Shown: in pieces, positions 52,698 to 63,247 of the stretch
Numbering within the stretch: the first letter of the stretch is position 1
Layout: every line of letters starts with the position of its first letter
Origin: JAGQRJ01 sp041402045
Lineage (GTDB): Bacteria; Planctomycetota; J058
Reading direction: 5' to 3'
DNA: 64,000 nt
Assembly (NCBI GenBank): GCA_041402045.1
Contig: JAWKSZ010000025.1
Coordinates: 30,554-94,553 of the forward strand
The notes under the pieces: model-generated
Told to the model about the DNA's origin: nothing
Database searches by the model: none
The model's input: only the letters and a program-made list of their open reading frames with translations
Position numbers and translations under genes: made by a program

Positions 52698-54056
52698 TCA
52701 GGTCGCGGTCTGCCGCGTGTCGAACTCGGTGCGCAGGAAGTGCTGCAGCATGCCCAGGACCTCGTTGATCTGCTGATACCGGCGGTCGGGGTCCTTGCGC
52801 AGCATCTTCAGGATCATGACCTCGATCACCTTGGGCACGTCCTTGCGGAACGCGGAGATCGGCAGGGGGTCCTCGTTGCGGATCTTCTCGAAGTATTCGA
52901 GCGGGGTCTTGCCGAGGAAGGGCGGCTGCCCGGTGAGCATGTTGTAGAGCGTGGCCCCGAAGGAGTAGATATCCGAGCGGTGGTCGGCGTAGAGCGCCTC
53001 GTCGATCTGCTCGGGGGGCATGAAGGGCAGGGTCCCCAGCCCGTCGCCGGGGCGGGTCAGGTTCGAGCCCGAGCCAATGAAGTTCTTGGCCAGGCCGAAG
53101 TCGGTGAGCTTCGCGGTCCCGTCGCGGGTGATCAGAATGTTCTCGGGCTTGATATCCCGGTGCACGATCCCGTGGTCGCGGGCGTGCTCCAGCGCCAGCG
53201 CCACCTGCACCGCGACCCGGATCACCGAGGCCAGGGGCAGGCGGGTGTGCTTCTTGATCACGTTCTTCAGGCTCTCGCCCTTGAGGTACTCCATGGCGTA
53301 GTAGAGGTGCGGCGGCGAGAAGCCGAGGTCGAGCACGCGCACGATGTTGTGGTGCTCGAGCTCGAAGGCCGTGGTCGCCTCGCGAATGAAGCGCTGGCGG
53401 TCCTCCTCGGTGAACTCGCCCCGGGTCTTGAGCACCTTGAGCGCCACCGGGCGCCCCTCGTGCTTGAGGTCCCGGGCCATGAACACCACGCCCATGGCGC
53501 CCTCGCCCAGCCGCGGCCCGATCTCGTAGCCCTTGATCTCGACCTTGGGCACGCAGCGCGCGCACAGCCAGCGCCCGCGCTGCTGGAAGGCGCCCTTCTG
53601 CACGTCGGCGGGGGTCACCGGGCCCTGGCACAGAATGCACACCCCGAGCACGTCGCCGACCACCGTCGCCGCGCCCGCCGCCGCCGCCGGCGCCGAGGGC
53701 CAGGCCTGGGTGAGCTCCTCGCTGCGGTCGGGGGCCACCGCCGTCGAGCCCGCCGGCGACTCCACGTGGATCAGCATGTGGGTGTGGCCGAGCTGCAGCA
53801 GGTCGCCGTTGACCAGGGGCGTCTCGCGGATCTGGGCCCCGTTGACGAAGGTCCCGTTGCCCGAGCCCAGGTCCCGCACGCGGACCTCGCGCTCGGTGAG
53901 CAGGATCTCCGAGTGCCGGCGCGAGATCCGCTCGTCGTAGATCTGGACGTGGGTCTGAGACGAGCGCCCAATGCTCACCACCGGGTGGTCGCGGTGGTTG
54001 AACTCCAGCACGTGGCCGGCGTGGCGCCCGTTCTTGAAGGTGACCCTCAGCTTCAC
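52698..54056 (-). CDS. FHA-zinc ribbon-Ser/Thr protein kinase
   Basis: 452 residues. FHA domain at ~5-97 (VVSIGRSSQTHVQIYDERIS, RRHSEI, LGSGNGTFVNG), binding phospho-Thr. A four-Cys knuckle follows (Cys140, 143, 165, 168). The kinase domain (~177-440) has GEGAMGVVF, catalytic Lys207 in VALKVLK, VHRDIKPENIL (RD kinase), TDFGLAKNF and LPFMPPEQ. There is no TM helix, so it is cytoplasmic. The ATG overlaps the gpmI stop (54053-54056), linking it to central metabolism genes in one transcript. The N-terminal FHA may recruit autophosphorylated partners such as other kinases in this cluster. Confidence 0.92.
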   Translation of the reverse strand: MKLRVTFKNGRHAGHVLEFNHRDHPVVSIGRSSQTHVQIYDERISRRHSEILLTEREVRVRDLGSGNGTFVNGAQIRETPLVNGDLLQLGHTHMLIHVESPAGSTAVAPDRSEELTQAWPSAPAAAAGAATVVGDVLGVCILCQGPVTPADVQKGAFQQRGRWLCARCVPKVEIKGYEIGPRLGEGAMGVVFMARDLKHEGRPVALKVLKTRGEFTEEDRQRFIREATTAFELEHHNIVRVLDLGFSPPHLYYAMEYLKGESLKNVIKKHTRLPLASVIRVAVQVALALEHARDHGIVHRDIKPENILITRDGTAKLTDFGLAKNFIGSGSNLTRPGDGLGTLPFMPPEQIDEALYADHRSDIYSFGATLYNMLTGQPPFLGKTPLEYFEKIRNEDPLPISAFRKDVPKVIEVMILKMLRKDPDRRYQQINEVLGMLQHFLRTEFDTRQTAT

Positions 54057-55612
54057 CGGCGCACCGCCAGGCTCTGCCCGGTCATTTCAGGCGGCAGCGA
54101 CATGCGCATGATGTCGAGGGCCGTGGGGGCAATGTCGGCCAGCGTCCCCCCGGGGCGCGGGGCGGTGCCGCGCAGGGTCGGGTCCACGAGCACGGCGTGC
54201 ACGGGGCAGGTCGTATGCGCGGTGTGCACGCGCCCGGTGTCCGGGTCGAGCATCATCTCGCAGTTGCCGTGGTCGGCGGTGACGATCGCCGCGCCGCCCT
54301 TCCCCAGGATCCCGTCCACCAGCTCCCCCACACAGCGGTCGACCGTCTCGACCGCCGCGATCGCGGCCTCCAGGTTCCCCGTGTGGCCGACCATGTCGGT
54401 GTTGGCAAAGTTGACGACGATCAGCGCGTCGTCGACCTCGCGCAGCCGGCGCAGGGTGGCCTCGGTCACCGCGGCGGCGGACATCTCGGGCTGGAGGTCG
54501 TAGGTCGCGACCTTGGGCGAGGGCACGAGGTGCCGCGCCTCGTGGGGGCAGGCCGCCTCCACCCCGCCGTTCCAGAAGAACGTGACGTGGGCGTACTTCT
54601 CGGTCTCGGCGCACTTGAACTGGCTGCGCCCCCAGCCGCCGACCAGCTCCGAGAGGTGGTTGCGGATCGCCTGGGGCTCGAAGGCGACCGCCATGACCGG
54701 GAGGCCCGCCTGATACTCGGTGAGGCTCACGACCTCGATCACGTGCAGGTCCGGGCGGGGGAAGCCGTCGAAGCGCGGCTCGGTCAGCGCGGACACGAGC
54801 TGGCGCATGCGGTCGGCGCGGTAGTTCCAGGTGATCACCTGGTCGCCGCGGCGGATCGGCGCGGGCTCGCCCACGACCACCGGCTCCACGAACTCGTCGG
54901 TCGTGCCCTTGGCGTAGCTGGCCTGGAGCGCGGCCACCGCGTCCGGGACCCGCGGCCCCTGGCCGCGCACGATCACGTCGTAGGCGCGCTGCACGCGCTC
55001 CCAGCGGCGGTCGCGGTCCATGGCGTAGTAGCGCCCGCCCAAGGACACGATCCGCCCGATCCCGAGCTCCTTCGTCCAGGCCACGATCTGCTCGAGGTAG
55101 GCCTTGCCGCCCTCGCGGTCGGTGTCGCGCCCGTCGGTGAGCGCGTGAATGCACACGTCCTCGACGCCGGCGTCCTTGGCCATCTGCAGCAGGGCCTTGA
55201 GGTGGTCGAGGTGGCTGTGCACGCCGCCGTCGGAGCAGAGCCCGATCAGGTGCACGGCGCGGTCGCGCTCCTCGGCGCGCTGCAGCGCCTGGAGCAGGGC
55301 CGGGTTCTTCTGGAAGGAGCCGTCGGCGAGGGCCTGGTTGATCCGGGCCAGGTCCTGGAGCACGACGCGCCCGGCGCCCATGTTCAGGTGCCCGACCTCG
55401 CTGTTGCCCATTTGCCCGGCGGGGAGCCCCACGAAGTGCTCGGAGGCGTTGATCACCGCGGTGGGGAACTCGGCCCACAGCGCGTCGTGGCGCGGGGTCT
55501 GGGCCAGGGCCACGGCGTTGCCTTCGCGGGCCTCACGCACCCCCCACCCGTCGCGCACGATGATCAAGACCGGCTTCTCGGGGCCCACGGTCAGCTCCTC
55601 CTCGGGGTGCAT
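54053..55612 (-). CDS. gpmI: 2,3-bisphosphoglycerate-independent phosphoglycerate mutase
   Basis: 519 residues, normal length. N-terminal metal site PVLIIVRDGWGVREAREGNA (Asp21) and the phosphoserine nucleophile Ser71 in GQMGNSEVGHLNMGAG. Later motifs: HIALTDGRDTD-like ALTDGRDTDREGGKAYL, WNYRADRMRQLV, FANTDMVGHTGN and VTADHGNCEMM, which bind two Mn ions. It interconverts 3- and 2-phosphoglycerate in glycolysis. The gene lies between a small lipoprotein gene and the FHA kinase gene. Confidence 0.95.
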   Translation of the reverse strand: MHPEEELTVGPEKPVLIIVRDGWGVREAREGNAVALAQTPRHDALWAEFPTAVINASEHFVGLPAGQMGNSEVGHLNMGAGRVVLQDLARINQALADGSFQKNPALLQALQRAEERDRAVHLIGLCSDGGVHSHLDHLKALLQMAKDAGVEDVCIHALTDGRDTDREGGKAYLEQIVAWTKELGIGRIVSLGGRYYAMDRDRRWERVQRAYDVIVRGQGPRVPDAVAALQASYAKGTTDEFVEPVVVGEPAPIRRGDQVITWNYRADRMRQLVSALTEPRFDGFPRPDLHVIEVVSLTEYQAGLPVMAVAFEPQAIRNHLSELVGGWGRSQFKCAETEKYAHVTFFWNGGVEAACPHEARHLVPSPKVATYDLQPEMSAAAVTEATLRRLREVDDALIVVNFANTDMVGHTGNLEAAIAAVETVDRCVGELVDGILGKGGAAIVTADHGNCEMMLDPDTGRVHTAHTTCPVHAVLVDPTLRGTAPRPGGTLADIAPTALDIMRMSLPPEMTGQSLAVRR

Positions 55613-55649
55613 GATAACCCTGCAAACGCGCCTAAACTGCGGTCAGCGC

Positions 55650-56348
55650 TCAGTCCCACGCGGCCTCCAGGGCCTCGCCGCGGTCCTCCTCACCGGCGCG
55701 CAGGCGCACCCGCACCCGCCCGCGCTCGCGGTCGAAGGTCCCGAGCACGTAGAGCGGCTCGCCGCTGCCGAGCGCCGGGACCTCGAGCTGGGCGCTCGTG
55801 AGCGTGAGGGTCGGCCCGTGGGTCACCCGCAGCCCGCCCGCGTCGGCCTCCGGCGGCCCCCCCAGGACCAGCGCGCGGTCGCCGGGCTCGCCGCCCTCGG
55901 CGGCGTCCTCGGGGGCCTCGCCGCCCGGCCCCAGCACCTCGAGCTCGATCCCCGGGGCGTGGGCGCGGTAGGCGAGCTCCGCCGGGCGCTGGGGCAGGGC
56001 CAGGTCGAGCTGCTCGAGCAGCTCCGGGTCGCGCTCCAGGTCCAGGGGGCCGAGGGCCACGTGCACCGGACAGGCCAGGGACCCGAGCGCCCCCAGGAGC
56101 TCGGCCCGGGTGGTCTCGATCTGCGCCTTGCCCGCGCCGTAGAGCGGGCCGACCACGAGCACGAGCTCGAGGTCGGTCTGCAGCGAGAGCGCGTCGACGA
56201 CCTGGTAGAGCGCGTCGCTGCTCTCGGGGGGCCCGAGGAGCGGCGCGGCGATCGCCGCGAAGCGCACCGGCGCCGGCGGCGCGGGAGGCGGACCGCTGGC
56301 GCAGCCCGCGCTCAGGAGCAGCGCCGCGGCCAAGGCCAGGCGGCTCAC
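55650..56348 (-). CDS. Lipoprotein with degenerate metallophosphoesterase-like fold
   Basis: 232 residues from GTG 56348, overlapping the methyltransferase-like stop (GTGA) with GGAGGGC upstream. VSRLALAAALLLSAGC ends in a clear lipobox. The domain VRFAAIAAPLLG ... LELVLVVGPLYGAGKAQIET ... CPVHVALGPLDLERDPELLE follows the strand-loop order of calcineurin-like phosphoesterases, but the metal ligands (GD, GNHD) are replaced (VVGPL, LGPLD). It is probably a non-catalytic envelope protein. The fold match is by eye and tentative. Confidence 0.6.
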   Translation of the reverse strand: MSRLALAAALLLSAGCASGPPPAPPAPVRFAAIAAPLLGPPESSDALYQVVDALSLQTDLELVLVVGPLYGAGKAQIETTRAELLGALGSLACPVHVALGPLDLERDPELLEQLDLALPQRPAELAYRAHAPGIELEVLGPGGEAPEDAAEGGEPGDRALVLGGPPEADAGGLRVTHGPTLTLTSAQLEVPALGSGEPLYVLGTFDRERGRVRVRLRAGEEDRGEALEAAWD

Positions 56349-57250
56349 GCCCTCCACGGTGAGGAGACCCACGCGGTGCGGCAGTTGAGCACGGGCTGGT
56401 CCTTGTCCTTGGTCGTGGGCAGCTTGACCCGGTTGTAGAGCGTGCGCGTGGCCTTGGTCGGCTGGCTCCCGCAGCGGGTGTGGCGGACCTTGACCTCGCC
56501 GCGGGTCACGCCCTCGCGGGTGAGCCCGAGCTCCGCCGCCTGCTCCAGGCGCTCGCGCACCCCGGGGGCGCCCTCGCGGTCGACCCACCACACCCGCGCG
56601 CCCGGGGGCAGCAGGCCGTAGAGCTGGGTCAGGGCGCCGACGGTCCCGTCCGGCAGCTCAGGCTCGCCGCGGGGCGGGAGCTCCGAGAGCAGGTTGATCC
56701 CGAGCACGAGGTCGGCGCGCTGGAGCGCGGCCTTGACCGGGGCCCCCAGGGGCAGGGTCAGGTCCGCGATCAGCCCCTGGGTCGGGGCCTCGAGGTCGTA
56801 GGCCTCGCCGAAGGCCGGGTCGCGGGGCGCGCAGGCCTCGCGCGTCGTGCGCAGCAGCGCGGCGAAGTCCTTGTCCCAGGAGCCGTACTGGTCGACCCGC
56901 AGCACCTCGACCTTGCGCAGCGCGTCCTCCTCGCCCCGCTCGCGGCGGCGGGTGAGCACGTCGAGGAACGCGAGCACCTCGCTCCCGGGGCCGGCCCCCA
57001 GGGCGACCACCGTCAGCGCCTCGCGCTGGAACAGCTCGGGGTGGTCCTCCAGGAGCTGGCTCACGTCGGTGACGTGGGCGGGCAGCAGGTGCCAGAGGTA
57101 GGCCCGGCGGGTCTCGGCGTCGGTGTAGCTCAGGGGGCGGCCCATGCGGAAGGTCGCCGAGAGCCGCTCGATCGCCTGGGCCAGGCGCCGGGCGTCGCCC
57201 ACGCCCACCGCGCGCTGCACCACGTCGAAGTAGTTGATCCGAAGCGTCAT
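56345..57250 (-). CDS. Methyltransferase-like (Rossmann) protein
   Basis: 301 residues. It has an N-terminal helical region (MTLRINYFDVVQRAVGVGDA), then LTVVALGAGPGSEVLAFLDV, a SAM-binding motif I (GAGPGSE) with VEVLRVDQYGSWDKDFAALL as the acidic strand-2 region, and DLVLGINLLSELPP in the motif IV position. The C-terminal Arg/Lys-rich strands include GSQPTKATRTLYNRVKLPTT. The methyl acceptor is unknown. It overlaps both neighbours by four bases (ATGA and GTGA), so it is translationally coupled to the kinase-TPR gene upstream and to the lipoprotein gene. Confidence 0.65.
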   Translation of the reverse strand: MTLRINYFDVVQRAVGVGDARRLAQAIERLSATFRMGRPLSYTDAETRRAYLWHLLPAHVTDVSQLLEDHPELFQREALTVVALGAGPGSEVLAFLDVLTRRRERGEEDALRKVEVLRVDQYGSWDKDFAALLRTTREACAPRDPAFGEAYDLEAPTQGLIADLTLPLGAPVKAALQRADLVLGINLLSELPPRGEPELPDGTVGALTQLYGLLPPGARVWWVDREGAPGVRERLEQAAELGLTREGVTRGEVKVRHTRCGSQPTKATRTLYNRVKLPTTKDKDQPVLNCRTAWVSSPWRA

Positions 57251-60200
57251 TCGTCCTCTCTCGCCGCGCCGGCGAGCTGGTCGCGGAGCCGCTGGACCTC
57301 GGCGCGCACGGTGGCGGCGGGGTCGAGTCGCTCCAGGGTGTCGTCGTAGAGCCGCAGCGCCTCCGCGCGCTGACCGTCGGCGGCGAGGCTCTCCGCCAGC
57401 GCCATGCGCACCGGGAGGTGCATGGGGTCGCGCTCGAGCAGGAGCCGCCCGTCGGCGATCGCGGTCGCGTGATCGCCCTGCTGTTGGGCGACGACCATGC
57501 GCTCCAGGCGCGCCCCCTCGGGCTCGGGGGTCGCGCTCAGCACGCGGTCCAGGTCCGCGCGCGCGTGGGGCAGGTCGCCGAGCTTGCGCAGCGCCGCCCC
57601 GCGCAGCGCGATCAGCTGCGCGTCGTCGGGGGTGAGCTCCAGCGCGCGAGTGGCCGCCTGGACCGCCGTCTCGCAGTCGTCGAGCTTGTAGGTCACCACC
57701 GCGAGGTTGCTCCACCCCTCGGGGCGGTCGGGCACGAGGCGCACGTAGCTGGCGAAGTCCCCGGCGGCGCGCTCGAGCTCGCCGAGCTGGGCGAAGGCCA
57801 TGCCCCGGCCGAGGAGCGCGTCGGGCTGCGCCGGGTCGCGCTGCAGGATCCGCTCGAAGTCGCGCAGCGCGCCCTGCAGGTCACCCCGCGCGTGGCGCAC
57901 CAGCCCGCGGGTGAGCAGGGCCTCGGGCCCGGCCCCCGCCCACAGCGCGCGGGTCAGCTCCTGCTCCCCGGCCTGGGGGTCCCCCGCCTGGAGCAGACAC
58001 TCCGCCAGCCCGCGGCGCGCGCGCCCGCGCTGGCCGCCGGCGCCGAGGTCGAGGGCGTGGGAGAAGCACAGCGCCGCCGACACGAACTCCTCGCGCTGGA
58101 GCAGCTCCTCGGCCTGGGCCAGCCAGTCGCTCGGCGCCAGCGGCGGCGCCTCGGGCGGGAGCTGCTCGAGGTAGTCCACCCAGTGGCGCTGTACCCCGCG
58201 CTCCCCGGCGCCCGGCGGCAGGCCCTGGCGCAGGGCCTGGATCGCCTCGGCCCGCGCGCCGCGCGCGAACATGAGGCACAGCCCGCGCCCGTAGTGCGCG
58301 GGCCCGCAGCCGGGGTCCACCGCCAGCGCCTGGTCGTAGAGCCCCAGCGCCTCGTGGAACTGCCCGTGCTCGCGCAACAGCGTCGCGAAGGCGGAGAAGG
58401 TCAGCGCCGAGCGCCCCTGCTCCAGGCGCAGCGCGGCGTCGAAGTCGCGGGCCGCGGCCTGCACGTCCTCGAGCTCGGAGTGGGTCATGGCCCGCAGGAA
58501 GTGGCCGTCGCTGTGGGTGGGCTCGAGCTGGAGCAGCCGGTCGAGGAGGCGCAGCGCGCCCTCGCAGTTGAGCGCGTCGTAGAGCACCTCGGCGCTGGCG
58601 TAGAGCGCGGGGGGGAAGTCCACCTGCAGCTCCAGCGCGCGCCGCAGCTCCTCCAGGGCCTCGCCGCCCTGCTGGAAGCCAATGAACAGCACGCGCCCCA
58701 GGGTCACCCGCGGCTGAGGGTGCTTGGGGTCGAGCTCGACCGCGCGCCGCGCGTCGCCCAGCGCGCCCTCGCGGTCGCCGGTCGAGAGCCGGAAGCGCGC
58801 GCGGTCGACGAGCACGATCGCGGGCTCGTCGGTGCGCTCCAGGGCCTGGGTGTAGGCGCGCTCCGCGTCCGCCCCGCGCCCGGTCTGCACGTAGAGGTGC
58901 GCCAGGCGCAGGTAGGCCCCGGGGTGGTCGCTGACCTCGGACGCGCGGCGCAGCGCGTCCTCGCCCTCGTCCACCCGCCCGCGAGCGAGCAGGATCTCGC
59001 CGCGCAGCATCAGCGCCTCGGCCTGCCGCGGGCCGTCGCGCTCGCTGGGGCCGGCCAGCGCCGCCAGCGCCTCGTCGGCCCGCTCCTGCCCCAACAGCGC
59101 CTGGGCCAGGACCCAGTCCGGGTCGTCGCCCTCGGGGTCGAGCTCGCGGGTGCGCCGCGCCCAGTCCTCGGCGGCGGGGTAGTCGCCCTGGGTCAGGTTC
59201 AGCCGCGCCAGCTCGAGCGCCGCGCGCTGGGTGGTCTCGGGCTGGGCGTAGGCCGCGCTCAGGTCGTCGCGGGCCTGGTCCAGCGCGCCGTCGGCCTGGC
59301 GCACGACCCGCGCCACAGCCGCCCCAGGCCGAGTCCGGGTCCTGGACCAGGAGCTGATCGGCGATCGCGCGCAGGGCCTCGAAGTCGCGCTGGCCTCGAG
59401 GGCCCGCGCGCCCTGGTCGAGGAGCGGCGAGACCTCGGCGTCCCCAGGTCGTGACCACGGCGGGCCCCGGGTCCGAGTCGCCGGCGCTCGCCCACCAGCC
59501 ACTGACCCCGGCCACCACCGCCGCGCCGCCGGCCAGCCACGAGCGGCCAAGGCACCCGCCGCCCGGGCGCGGGCGCGGAGAGGCTGGCCTGCACCGCCCG
59601 CGCCAGCGCGGTAGCCCCGCCGAAGCGGTCCTCCGGCGCCTTGGCCAGCGCCTTCAGGCACACCGCCTCGAGGGCCGGCCACCGTCCGAGGCCAGCCGCC
59701 GGGGCAGGATCAGGGGCGTCGTTCATCGTGCGCTGCACGAGCTCGAGTAACTCCGCCCTGGATCGGCGGGCCCCCGGTGAAGCATGGCGTAGAGGAACCC
59801 CAGCCCGTAGACGTCGGTCTCGCCGATCTGCTCGTTCTTGCCCGCAGCCTGCTCCGGCGCCCGGTAGCCGGGGGGTGCCCATGCTCGCCCGCGAGCCCGG
59901 GTCAGGCGGTCGTGGGTCGCCTCCATGTCCCGCGCGAGGCCGAAGTCCGTGAGCTTGGGCTCGCCGGCGAGGGTCAGGAGCGTTGTCGAGGCTTGATATC
60001 GCGGTGGATCACCGCGCAGGGTGGGCGTAGGCCACGGCCTGCGCCAGGCGCTGGAGTCAGCTCGACCGCGCGCCCGGGGCTCATCGACCGCGCTGCTCGA
60101 CTCGCTCTTGCAGCGACCCGCCACCTGAGCTCCATGACCAGATAGGGGTGCCCCTGGTGCTCGCCGTAGGCCAGGATCGTGACCAGGTGCGGGTGCCGCA

Positions 60201-60374
60201 GCCGCGCCAGCGTCCGGACCTCGGTGGCGAAGCGCTTGCGCTTCTTGCCGTCGAGCTCGGTCAACACCTTGACCGCCACGTCCTCGCCGCGCTCAGGGTC
60301 CCACCCGGTAGACCACCGCCGTTGGCCCCGCGCCCGAGCTCGCCCTGAAGTCGATAGCGGCCAACCGCTTGCAT
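57247..60374 (-). CDS. Ser/Thr protein kinase with large TPR domain
   Basis: About 1040 residues from ATG 60374 (MQAVGRYRLQGELGRGAN). Kinase pieces occur in several frames: DVAVKVLTELDGKKRKRFAT (catalytic Lys), HPHLVTILAYGEHQGHPYLV, VIHRDIKP, LAGEPKLTDFGLARDMEATH and GYRAPEQAAGKNEQIGETDV. A linker with a possible TM segment (near 59500) and ~20 TPR units to the end follow (ALELARLNLTQGDYPAAEDW, LVRHARGDLQGALRDFERIL). At least six single-base frameshifts lie between 59250 and 60360, while the TPR part is intact. Likely a regulatory kinase heading the minus-strand operon. Confidence 0.8.
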
Positions 60375-61377
60375 GCCGCATTGTGGCACCCCCGGCCGAC
60401 CCGCGCAGGCCACGGCGGGGAGGTAAGCGGGCGCGTGCGTGCACGCGACACCCCCCAGCGTTCGGCAGGGCCTTCTCTCCCTCCACTCCTGCACGTGGGC
60501 CCACAGGGGGTAGGGGCGGGGTTTACCCCGCCCGCGGGTGTCGGGCCGCTACCGCAGGAAGGGCTCCGGCAGGGCCTTCTCCCTCCACTCCTGCGCGTGG
60601 GCCTACAGGGGTAGGGGCGGGGTTTACCCCCGCCCGCGAACGTGACCGCTACCGCGGGAGAAGGGCTGCGAAGGGCCTTCTCCCTCACTCCTGCACGTGT
60701 GCCCACCCGGGGTAGGGGCCGGGGTTTACCCCGCCCGCGAACGTCAGGCCGCTACCCGCAGGAGAAGGGCTCCGGCGGGGCCTTCTCCCTCCACTCCTGC
60801 ACGTGTGGCGCACAGGGTAGGGGCGGGGTTTACCCCCGCCCGCGGGTGTCAGGCCGCTACCCGCAGGAGAAAGGGCGGCGGAGCGGTCAGCGCTCGCTGG
60901 AGGTGCGCCGAGACGTGGCATCGGGCGGGCGGCACGGATTCTCGGCGTGGCGCTCTGTATGGGGTAGGGGCGGGGCCGCCTGCCGGGTATCCCTGTGCGT
61001 CCCTTGCGCCTTCGTGGCGGCGGAGCTCTGAGGTAGCGTTCGTCACGCGATCCGTGGCGCCGCGGATAGTCCCTCCCAAGACGAAGGGTGGAGGGATGCC
61101 TGCAGCCTCGACGAGAGCAAGCCCCGCCGGTGTGGGGGCAACGCCTCTGCAGAAGAGCTCCGCGCTGGCCAGGCGCGTCGATCCGGGACGCTCGTCCCCG
61201 CCCTGCCCCCGTTCAGAGCAATCCGCCGCCCCAGCACGCGAACGCCCACGCCCCCACCGTCCACGTACGCGCACGCGCGGCATGCAGGCATGCCGCGTGT
61301 CAGGGCGCCGGGGCGGATAAACCGCGGCGCCTTCTTCCTCGGCGGGCGCCTTGGCCGGGGCCTGGGCGTCGCCGGAG
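60375..61377. other. Intergenic repeat-rich region, no gene seen
   Basis: This gap holds the four-unit ~102-bp palindromic array (60467-60880) and one more GTAG hairpin (60964). The last ~60 bases before 61378 may encode the true end of the acyl-CoA dehydrogenase: a frame with G/C third positions reading GDSGDAQAPAKAPAEEEGAA continues past the apparent stop after a one-base shift. The rest shows no coding bias. Confidence 0.6.
60467..60880 (+). repeat. Array of four ~102-bp units with GTAG-headed GGGGCGGGG hairpins
   Basis: Each unit runs GGGCCTTCTCCCTCCACTCC, TGCACGTG, then GTAGGGGCGGGGTTTACCCC, CGCCCGCG, and a CAGGCCGCTACCCGCAGGAG segment. GTAG heads lie at 60510, 60611, 60712 and 60817, a ~102-bp period; a shorter relative lies at 60964 and another at 44458. 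Architecture (GTAG foot plus palindrome, tandem, intergenic) parallels the array at 43.4 kb, although the sequence differs. Confidence 0.75.
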
Positions 61378-63247
61378 TCACCTGGCGATCAGCTCGGAGA
61401 CCGTGGGCGGACGCAGCTCCTCGACGCTGAACAGGATCCCGGCGGTGCCTTCTCCATCAAGGCGTAGTCGCCGGTGAGCAGCTCCTTGCCGACGGCGTGG
61501 CGAGCGCGTCGTCGTTGTTATGTCCTTGAACCACTGCTTGATGTTCCGCTTGGCGCCGCGCGCGAACAGGTCGGCGATCCGCTCCGCGGACTTCGCGTTG
61601 GGGTCGCCGATCTCGCGCATGCGCTTGGCGCAGGTCGCGACGGCGGTGAGCGGGTGGCTCCATGGCAATGTCCACCGCGCGGAACAGGAACTGCTGCTTG
61701 TCGCCAGCTTGGCCTGATACCAGGCCATGCCGTGGAACACCGAGCGCGCGAGCTTGCGGCTGGCGCGCTCCGCAGCGCATGTAAGCTCGCGAGCTTGCCG
61801 TAGGCGCCGGCATCCTTCGGCGGGAGGGTGAAGCCGATCCAGCGGGTCGGATACCACCAGGCGTAGAACGGCGCGGCGCTGAACAGCGCGGCCTTGACCT
61901 TGGCGCCGAAGCTCGAGCGCGGGTCGACCAGGGCGCCGGCCACCGAGTGCTTGTCCGCAGCCTCGCGGGCCAGCGGACAGGTGCATGATCTCGCTCGAGC
62001 CCTCGAAGATCGGGTTGATCCGGCTGTCGCGCATCAGGCGCTCGATGTTGATCGGGGCCTCGCCGCGGTCCTTGAGCGACTGCTCGGTCTCGTAGCCGCG
62101 GCCGCCGCGGATCTGCAGCGCCTCGTCCACCGTGCGCCAGGCGCGGGTGGTGTTCCACTCCTTGGCCGCCGCCGCCTTCGAGGCGGATATCCACGCGCGC
62201 GGTCGGCGAGGAGGTCCTGGCCAGAACATCATGGTCGACTCGAGGGCGAAGCTCACGGTCGTCATGTCCCGCGAGCTTGTGGGCGATCGCCTCGTGCTTG
62301 CCGACGGGCACGCCCCACTGCACGCCGGGCCGCGCACCGCCCCGCGGCGAGGCGCCGAGCGGGGTCTTGACGCCGCCGCTGGTCCCGGCAAGGGCGTCAG
62401 GCGCCCGGTGTTAGGCGTAGCGCGATCTTGACCCCGCGCCGTCCTCGCCGATCAGGTTGCCCTTGGGGACCTTGACGTTGGTGAAGCTGACCACGGCGTT
62501 GCCCAGGGCCTTGAGGCCCATGAAGCGGCAGCGGTGCTCGATCTTCACGCCCTCCCAGGCGGTCTCGACCACGTAGGCGTTGATCCGCTCGGTCTTGGGG
62601 TTGCGCGCCATGACCACGAGCAGCTCGGCCAGGGTGCCGTTGGTGCACCAGAGCTTGGTCCCGTTGAGGATCCAGTGCTCGCCATCCTCGCTCAGCTCGG
62701 CCTTGGTCTCGAGGCGCGCGGGGTCGGAGCCGACCGCGGGCTCGGTGAGCGCGAAGGCGCTGATCGCGCCTTTGGCGCAGCGGGGGAGGTACTCCTTCTT
62801 GAGCGCCTCGTCGCCGAAGAGCTTGACCGGCTGGGGCACGCCGATCGCCTGGTGCGCCGAGAGCAGGGCGGTGACGTTGGCGTCGTAGGCGCCGAGGAAC
62901 TGCATGACCCGCACGTACTCGGGGTGCGTCAGCCCGAGGCCGCCGTACTCCTTGGGGATCTTGATCCCGAACGCGCCGAGCTCGCGCAGACCCTGGACCA
63001 CGTCCTCGGGGTACTCGCCAGTGCGGTCGATCTCGATCGGGTCGACCTTCTCGAGCAGGAAGGTCTTGAGCTTCTCGAACCACTCCAGGAACTCGGGGCG
63101 GGTGGGCTCTTCGACGGGGAAGGGGTCCATGATGTCCGGGCGGAAGCGGCCCAGGAACAGCTCCTTTATGAAGCTGTCGCCGTTCCACACCTTCTCGCGA
63201 GACGCCTCGGCCAGATCGCGCGACTTGAGTTCTTCCTCGGTAGCCAT
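61378..63247 (-). CDS. Acyl-CoA dehydrogenase, large (VLCAD-like) type
   Basis: About 620 residues from ATG 63247 with GAAGGAGGA upstream (MATEEELKSRDLAEASREKV). It has the N-terminal helical domain, the FAD-binding segment FALTEPAVGSDPA, the beta-domain with WILNGTKLWCTNGTLAELLV, and then IRGGRGYETEQSL and SRINPIFEGSSEIMHL, where family enzymes place the catalytic base or flavin contacts. A ~200-residue C-terminal helical extension (VFHGMAWYQAKLA, KSAERIADLFARGAKRNIKQ) is typical of very-long-chain-type dehydrogenases. At least five frameshifts lie in 61440-62420. It oxidises acyl-CoA to enoyl-CoA. The true stop may lie ~60 bases beyond 61378. Confidence 0.85.

Noticed and set aside
60849..61283. 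144-residue open frame on the minus strand after the acyl-CoA dehydrogenase
   Set aside because: Codon use is not like true genes here and it begins inside the hairpin array; only ~20 codons near 61320-61380 look coding, as a likely tail of the dehydrogenase.
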